Source of the DNA: Crotophaga sulcirostris
Taxonomy: Eukaryota > Chordata > Aves > Cuculiformes > Crotophagidae
Reading direction: 5' to 3'
NCBI GenBank assembly: GCA_013397455.1
Contig: VYZB01000120.1
Location: forward strand, 1,864,841-1,928,840
DNA length: 64,000 bases
Part shown: positions 24,601 through 33,600 of the stretch, piece after piece
Numbering within the stretch: position 1 is the stretch's first letter
Layout: each line of letters starts with the position of its first letter
Made by a program: the position numbers and the translations under genes
Notes under the pieces: model-generated
Seen by the model: only the letters and a program-made list of their open reading frames with translations
What the model was told of the DNA's origin: nothing
Databases searched by the model: none

Positions 24601-27600
24601 CACAAACCCCAGAATAAACTGGAATTCTAATTTTCATTGAAATAAATTTATTTATGGAAGGTGAATATTAACATTTTTAAAACCTGAATTTTTATTAGTC
24701 TGCATAAAATCATTTTTATGCATCTCTTGTATCTGAAGTCTATAAAGTTGTAAATAAACTGTACCCTGGCTTCATTTATATAAAGCAAATTGTACCTGAC
24801 AGCCTACAGAATGGCAGTTTCAATGTATTTAGGAAGCTGCTTTCAGCAGAGGACATTTCAGGATTTCTTTAAAGTGCATCAGAACACTAAATGTCACTAT
24901 ATTAGAGTGTTTGAAATTTTTTAAAATTAGCTTTATTGGAAATTACATAAATATATAAAATTTCTTTATAGCTTGCACATATGGACGCAGTACTTAATTA
25001 TCTTCAATAATGAGTTAATATTTTTTCCATGTATTTTTGAAGATTTCTATGTCCATTTTACTTGCCTTTTGTAAACTTTTAGTATCAAATTACACATATT
25101 TTAAAATAAATTTAAAACTTGAAAAACTTCTTATGAGAAATGAATGCCAGTATTCATTTATTTAATCCTAGGTTCCCTTGTCATTGTAGGTGCCTAAAAA
25201 CATCCCACCCAGCCTCTGGATGCCATTCCAGAAGGGCACAGGTTTTTCTGTAATTTTGTGGCACATCGGCCAGCTGTGCGCCCATGGTTTAAAACTCTGA
25301 TATATCTGAGATGACACTACACACCCATGTTTGGGCAACTGAATCACTCCTGAAGTGACTGTTGTGTTAGGCTCTTCTCCACAAAAATGTACCAGCAAGG
25401 CAGTGAAGAGTCACATCGCATTGGGTTTGTGATTGTTAAGCAGGTTGTCAGCAATGAGGAAAATTGACATTAGTGTGTGTTTTTTGCCTGACTTTCCCAC
25501 TCTGGACCTTGACCTTCTTCTGTCCTGTTTGTCTGGTGTTCCTGTTCTTCCTTGTCATTAGAGCAGGCACCCTTGGTGCATATGCTGGAGCCCATAGAGG
25601 AGCTTTCAGAAGAGGAAAAAGGTAATGCTTGATTCAGCTCAAATTATGGTGGCATGTGTTTCTTGAAAATAAAAAGTAAACACTATTTGATACCTACAGT
25701 ATTTTTCATTGTATTTCAGTGTGTTTATTTGATTTGGGTGGGAACATTCCTTTTTTTTTGTGTCAGTCTCCTCTTTGCTATTGGTGCTTGTAAATATTAT
25801 GATTTCCTTATCGAAGTCTGATGTTTTTATGAAGATCTGGCTAACTCTTTGAAGCAGGCATTTTCCATATGTCCAAAGGCACTTGAGTTCAGCAGAGCAA
25901 AAAAGCTTGATGAGGAATACCCCCTTGCTAGGAAATTCTTGATGTTGAAGAATTCTTCTTCTTGCAACGTATGCTCACTTATTTTTCAAAGTGTGTAAGA
26001 GGATAAAGTTCAGATAGAAGAAGGAGGTTGGTAGTGGAGGTTCACATTGCCTGCTTTCATCAAAGATACTTTAGCAAGTAATCTAATTTGCATCTACCTC
26101 AAAGCAGTCACAGCTTCAGCCAAGGTTGTGCAATTCTGAATGAAATTACGTAGCCTGGTGTTGGCAGCTGTTTTTCTGCTTCAGCTGAGGAAAACTTGGA
26201 GAAGACCACACTTACAGTGACAGAAGAGGAAGCGCTGGTTCATCCTGCATGGTATTCTTCTCATGAAGAAGGCTAACAGTGCTTTAGATGAAACACCAGG
26301 TAGCTGAATAGTATAATAACCTGTACTGTGTACCAAAAATCAAACTCAGTCTTGAACTTTTCAGCCAATGAATTTAAATTTTGAAGGAATAATGCTGTTT
26401 TGAAAACAAAACTGTCATCTGAATATACCTGTGTGTAAGTGAGAGGTTTCCCCAGGGAAAATCCAGTGACTCAACTATCTGAAATAAAGACTGCTTGCAT
26501 TTTTGCTGTTCTTCCTGCTATTTCTCTTACTTGCCATCTTCTCTCTTGATGGATTGTCTTTGATTCTTCTGCTGTGCCTAAAGGCATGGCCTGCAGTACA
26601 AAAGAGGGAAAGAAAGAATGCAGTCTGAAAAGATGGGCCAAGATTTTTTTGTTTTCGGTGACAGCCTTTTGTAAGGGAGAGTGTGAAAATTCTTGACTTG
26701 GCAATTGTTTCATAGGATTATGTAGGAGCTAAGACAGTGCACCAGAGTTAAGGTCCCTCGTCTACAAAGTTGTCAAATCTAGTGTTTAAGGGCTTTTTAA
26801 ACAGACAAAACAAACCCAAAAATGAATAAGGGAACAGTTCCTTAAATAGTTGGCTATGGCAAAGAAGATTTGGATTGAGTTAATTAGCAAGAAGTAATAT
26901 TGTCATTAATTAGGATAATGCTGAATAGTCTTGCTACACCTGTTAGTGTGTAATAATTATGAATTTAAAAGCGATTTTAGATAGATCTATTTTACTGTAA
27001 GGATTAACATCTGAAAGGGACAGGATTTTCAGAAGGTTCCCTGGAGCCTTCCACTTTAAAATGTCTCATATCTGCATTTCTGGGAGGATTCCATAGTAGA
27101 TAATGCACCCTTTCCGAACTGAGGATAGTCTCATAACCCTCTGTTTCACACAGTTTCACAGTTTCACAGTATAACCAGGTTGGAAGAGACCTCTGAGATC
27201 ATCAAGTCCAACCTATAAGCCAGCACTAACACCATCTCATCACCTAAACCATGGCACTGAGTGCCTCATCCAATCTTCCCTTAAACACATCAAGGGTCGG
27301 CGACTCCACCACCTCCCCGGGCAGCGCATTGCAGTGGCCAATCACCCTTTCAGTGTAGAACTTCTTCCTAACATCAAGTCTAAACCTCCCCTGACGAAGT
27401 TTAAGTCCGTGCCCTCTAGTTCTGTCACTGGTCACCTGTGAGAAGAGACCAACGCCCGCTTGACTACAACCTCCTTTTAGGTAGTTGTTGAGAGCAATAA
27501 GGTCACCCCTGAGCCTCCTCTTCTCCAGACTAAACAGCCCCAGCTCCCTCCAGACTAAACAGCCCCAGCTCCCTCCACACTACACCAGTAGTTTGCCTGT

Positions 27601-30600
27601 TCTAGGACACAGCTCTTCAGCCCAAACTCTTTCAGTCACTGACAAAGGTGGAGTTAAGTTGTCGACACAGTTCTCAAAGCCATTTCGTTCTCAAAGCCAT
27701 TTCCTTCTCAACACTGGTCTCTTAGTATAGTATCTGGACTCCTTTTCAGTTTTTGTTACCTATAGTTCTTTCCAGGATCCATTGGAAACCAGTTCCTCAA
27801 ACAAACTAAATATCATGTATCTTAAGGCTGGTTTAGGTCCTCTTCAGGATGCTTTTCTTTCCCTTAAAGAAAAATGAAAACTAAATGGAACTGCTTTTTA
27901 AGCCATCATTGCTTAAAAATAACAAAAGTGGCACCTTTTCTTTTGGAAGAAAATATACGAAATTCACAATATGGAATTATTCCTTCATTTATATACCCTT
28001 GTCTGTGGGCTGGCAAATGACTGTGCTGCCCTGTAAGTCATACGGGAAAGAGACAAACTCTTGCCCAAGATTTACTTTTTATTTCAGGGGGCAAAGTTGG
28101 GAGTGTGGTTTATAGCATGCCTTCCTGGGATGTCGCATACGACTCTAGGTAAGCTTTGCCAGCTTTGCTGACCACTGCCAGACAGAAAGAGCTATCCTGG
28201 TCCCACAGATTAGTGGTTCACTTGGTCTAAATATCATTCAGTAAAACTTTTGTCTTGCCAGAGGTACTTCATAGGTAGGTTCCAAATTGGTATGTTTTAC
28301 TTCTTTACTCCCTGTATGACCCTATAATACTTTGCCCTAACTTAAATGTCAGTCTTTAATTCAAATGGAAGAGTCTGTCTAGATGATTATTTCTTGCATA
28401 AGAGTTCATGTCATTGCTGACACTGAAAGCAAGAGAAGGAGACAGAAACTTCGTTGCTTGCTTTTAAGTATGTATGATGTCATAGACCTGCATTGAAGAA
28501 AACATTCCACTGAGCTTTGTCCTTGAAAGAGTTTGGACAATAAGTATTTTCCGTCATGTATCTTCTGCTAAAGAGTCTGCCTCAGATTAAGGTTTTACCT
28601 TTACCAAGGCTTTTGGAAGTGTTAGGACTTTAGAAAGTTTTTTAGAACTTTCCAAAGATTTTATTTCAAAAGGTGTTTTTTATCAGAGAACATAACATTA
28701 CTTGAAGCTTTCCTTGAGAACAAGTTCATCATATTCCTGTTTTAATTCCTGCTAGAGCTGAGCTTTGATTTGAAATATGACCTTAAGAATCAGAACAGAG
28801 TCTTTCTTTACCAGAAGATTCTAATTACAGTTCTAAAAATAAAGATCATTGTTACTAAATGTTTAGGCATGTGTCTTTATAGTGGTTCTGTAAACGGAAA
28901 AAAAAAATGCTTACAATGGAGAGTATGAGATGCTCAGTTATAGATTCCAAGGGAGCTGACTATTGTAAGCTAGCCCAAGATTTTAAAAAGAATACAACTC
29001 TGTGTAGACAAAAAGTGCTCATGTATGTATGTGGTGTTTCCAAAAAAATGCATGCTTCAGTGCAGTTTTCAATTGTGTCATGTCCTGTGGGTTTTTCAAA
29101 TGTCTCTTAAACACATTTTTCCATTCTTATTTCAGAAATTGAGAAAGCTGATCATAAAACAGGTAGAAGTAACCACTATATTGCTTTGAAGAGTAATCCT
29201 TTTTTACCTGAACAATTCCGAGTTATTTTCGAGCAAGAACTGCAGGAAAAGCTGGAATCCTGGAAAATTAAAACAGTAAGATTATTTTGAGTTATTTAAA
29301 AGAGGGATAAACTTTGTTGCACTTTTGCTGTTCTCTTTCACTCTTGTACCACAATCCTCAACCTATGAAATCCAAAGCTAAATTCCAATGTGTTATAAGT
29401 AAGAGTAATTCATTACCCTGAGAGAATGTCCATTGAATTACATCTGTGGAGGAAAGGGCTACACCTGCGAGCAGTCTTACCAGCTTTTGTGATTTTTCTA
29501 CGAGCTTTGGTATTTGAAGTTTAAAAGAGTGTATATGATTATAGGATATAAATCCTAGAAATAATAGCCCCTATGTTTACAATATAATTTGTTTCCTTAG
29601 GGTGTTCGTGGTATCTCAAATGATCACTTAAATAAAATCCTGCGTACTATTGAACCTAATAGAGAATGCAAATGGAAGCAATTGCCTGACATTCAGCGAA
29701 TTCGAGAGCATCTTGAACGCCAAGTTACTATTCGAGTTGAAGAGAAATTATCATCTTGTAATAGACCTGTTTCCTGTCCTCAGCTTCCTTCAGAAGGTTA
29801 AAATGTTTGGGTTTTTGTTGTTTTGGTTTTTTTTTTAATTCTCCCACAAGTTATAACGACTATTTAAGGTTTTATTCAGCAACATTTTTTGTATAGCTAG
29901 CTGCTTTCATAATGTTTCATATAAATATTTTATATGGTGATGGCCAACTAAACAGTTTCCTTTAAAGGGTTCTTGACATTGTATTTAACTGCAGAAATCT
30001 TAGCTCCTTTATTGGCAAGATAAGTGGTAAATTTGAACTGCTTTGAAGAAAAAAAATTTTTTTCTTCTTTTTTTGTAAAACTATAATCTGCAGCAGATAC
30101 ATCTTTAATTTTAGAAATTAAGTATGTAAGATACCAAACATTGTTTCTAATAATGAGATAACTTCTCCCATAGATAAACAGAAGTTCGGTCAATTGGGAA
30201 TATCCTCATCTGCCATGCTACGAAAACCAGTAAAACGGTCTTCGACAGCTGTCCGCCCAGCTGAACAAAGAACAGCCATCACTGCGAGTACATCTACACC
30301 AAAGTAAGAGGTGTTATTCTCATAGTACTCATCTTGGGTAACAATTCTATGGGTTTGGGTTTTTCTGACAGATATGAACACTTCCTGCTAATATGGTGAG
30401 AATTGAGCAAAGAGTTCATATTACTTCTATATAAATTTTATGCTTACTTAGTTGGCTGTCTTGAAATAATTTGTCTTGTTATTTTTAGATCCGGGAAGGT
30501 TTTTGGAAATGAAGTTTCCAGAAAGACATCTAGTATCACGTACGTTTTGTTCCCTTGTATTTTTGAAGAAAATGTTTCTGGTGACTGAATATTCACATGC

Positions 30601-33600
30601 TTGCCACACAAAATCTATTATTAAGCAGAAATTATAAACACTTTCTGGACTGCGTATTTCATGTTTTGTTTTAAAGTGTTATTTCATGTGAATCTGTTAT
30701 AATACCTGGAAGAATGTTCTTCTTTCAGAACATGTAATCTTTATTGTGAACCAGAGAGGGACATTCAATAAAATTGCACAGTATCACTTCCTTTAGTTTT
30801 GTTCTCAGATGCTTTTTCTGAACAAATTAAAAGCATTTAAAGACCTTCCTGACTGTATTTTTTCAGTTTATTGATAGATATGTAGATGGAAATAATCATG
30901 TCTATAAAAGAGATAATGTTGTAATAACTTTACTTAGTAGCATGATTTCTTTTAAATAGTTTTATGAATAGAGAATTTAGGAGACCTCCTGTTTTTTTCA
31001 CATAAGAAAAATGCACGTTACTGGAAAGGAAAATACTATACAGGGAATCTTAAGTATGCATATGTCAATGCAGTTACTGCAACCCAGTAAGTCCTCAAGT
31101 TGTATGTGTTTTTGCTTAGAACTCCACCATTCAGTTCAGAGGAGGAAGAAGATGAAGATGATATTAAGCAGCCTTACATGCCACAGGAATTATCACAAAA
31201 GCAGTCAAAACCATCAAGCACCAAAGTCACTGCTTTTCAGAAGTTTTCTGGCAAAAGTAATATGGATGGGATGGAGGAAAGTGGGATTGAAGAAACAGGA
31301 ACACCTGCAAAAACTTCCAAAGGTTTGTCACTACTTTTGTATGTGCATGTTGTAAGAGCAGTGCATGATTTTGCATTTTCTGATAACATTTTTGTGTTGG
31401 AAAAATTAATGAAGGCACACTAGCTCATCTTGAGTGTATATATATGTTTGTGAGCTTTATGTTTTTGCTGATGTGTTTATATCAGTGCAGTACTTAGAGA
31501 TGTCAGTTTGAATTAGGTGTGTATCATGCTGGTTTATATAAATGCAGAAAAAGTGACAGTCTGTGCCTCAGAGAGATTTCTGTCTAAAACAGTGTTTCTC
31601 AGCCTTTTATTTATTTTTACTTTTCAGAAGATTTCTAGAGTGTTTGCAGTAAAGCCCTTTACTTGTGAATGGAAACTGTCAACATAATTTTTTATGAACT
31701 TTAGGAACAGTTATTCAAAAGCTAACTGAACAAGTTGGAAAGAGTCTTTCTAACCATGGAAATAAGAACAAACCTGCTGGAGGGATTGATGTTGCACAGG
31801 CATTTATTAAGAAAGAAGACGTGCAAGAACTGAAGGTATCACTTTTAATAACCATTATTATTTAATTAACTAGTTGAACTAGATACATATCTATTACTTT
31901 TTTTTTATGCTGAAACCATCTTGATGCATTGAAGGGCTTAGTTCTCAAAGTCAATTTGGAATTACAGCTCAGTAGTCTTTTTGTACTGGTATACAGAAAA
32001 CTGCTAGTGAGTGAGCTGTGGCAAGTGACCTCTTCATCCACGCTGCTTATTAGCTTATGCCATGGCTGGTTTGGATCACTACAGCTAGCCCAAAGTTGTA
32101 ATTTTTTTATCTCTTATTGTAGCAGCATAGAGAGAGCCCTTCTTTACTTGCTTTCCTAGTATCTTGTTTTGATGGAGGAAAACATTAATTTGCTTATCTA
32201 ATATTTTAAAATATTTTTATTTCTAGAGCTGGTATGGAACTTTTAAATGCATTTTAATGAAGGGACAGATTCCATTTCTGAGTGTAGTCTTTGTTCTGCT
32301 GCATCTGTTTACAGTCATATACTGTTTTCAGACTACATCAGCTCTGTCACTGATGTCTGTCCATTGAGCATGCCATGTGTTCACAATCGTAATACAAAAA
32401 CAACTTATTCTTGACCTCTCAGACTCCTAAGGTCCCAGCCTTCCCTTCCGTTTAGTGTTTTGTAACTGGTAAGTCACTTTGGTGCAAACTGATCTTTGCC
32501 TGAACAATTTTTTAAAAATAACCCAAGTTACTTCAAATTAGAGGTCAACAGCAGGTAGTGCTCTACTTTATTTCAGTTTTAGTAGTTGTTATTATATTGA
32601 AGTAGATAGCCAGATACTAGTTCTGGCATTCAAGAAAATATTTTTTCACTCAATAAGCAAATAGTAATTATTGAAAATCCTGTTATCCATAGTAAAGCTG
32701 ATAACCCTGGGGCTTCTTGACTAACAGTTAAATCTGAATTTATCACCCCTCACAAAAACAGTGACGCTTGTATTCCAGTTTCCAGAAGGGGGTGATTATC
32801 TTAATCAACTTTAGCTGTGATGGTAGGGTAATCACATTTAGCCTGTGTGCTTTTAATTGCCTCTGGTGACACCTGACTAGTCCATTGACTGTGTGGGAAC
32901 TGCAAATCACAGCAGATTGAAAATTACCAACTCAGACATGACTATTACAGTGTAATTTTCTGTCCGAATGTTACTTTCAAATTTTCTGCAGATGATACAA
33001 GACTGTAAAATGTTCACATTTGAATTTAAGGAATGGTACATTTTGTAAGCATCTGTAGATGGTTGTTCACTGTGTTAAGGAATTTCAGCTTCAAGAGCAA
33101 AAAGCTGTAGCAAAATAAGCCTCAAAATTTATGTTTAATGACGCCCTAGTTTTCACTGGTAGCCTCTCTTCTCACATCTCTTAAGCCCCTGAATCTCAAG
33201 GCAGGGACTAGGGGAACAAAGTCCCTCCCATCATGGAAGAAGATCACATTTGAGACCACCAGAGGAAGCTGAACATACGTAAGTCCATGGGATCTTGTGA
33301 GGTGCCATCCAGGATCCTAAAGTATTAACTGATGTAGTGGCCAAGCCTCCCTCCATCATATTTAAAAAGTCATGGCAGTCAGGTGAAGTCCCTGACTGAA
33401 AAAAATAAAGAAGTATCAAACCCATTTTTAAAAAAGGATAAAAACGAGGACCCTGGGAACTACTGACCAGTCACTCTCTCCTCTGTGCTCAGTAAGATCA
33501 TGGAACAGATCCTCCTGGAAGATATATCAAAACATATAGAAGACAGGAGGGTGATTAGAGACAGCCAAGATGGCTTCACTAAGGGCAAATAGCGCCTGAC

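Larger units (their letters stand above)
18395..25561. other. DZIP1 intron 10, longest intron (7.2 kb)
   Basis: Mostly AT-rich with no recognised transposon. It contains a 9-bp triple repeat at 19884-19910 and a short telomere-like tract at 22420-22449 within a less AT-rich stretch (about 21.9-23.3 kb). No RNA gene is recognised. Confidence 0.55.
25622..29135. other. DZIP1 intron 11
   Basis: Holds the candidate cassette exon and one reverse CR1 (27144-27578). The rest shows nothing recognisable. Confidence 0.6.
29276..31119. other. DZIP1 introns 12-15
   Basis: Short introns (325, 377, 185 and 580 bp) between exons 12 and 16, with no repeat or gene recognised. Confidence 0.6.
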
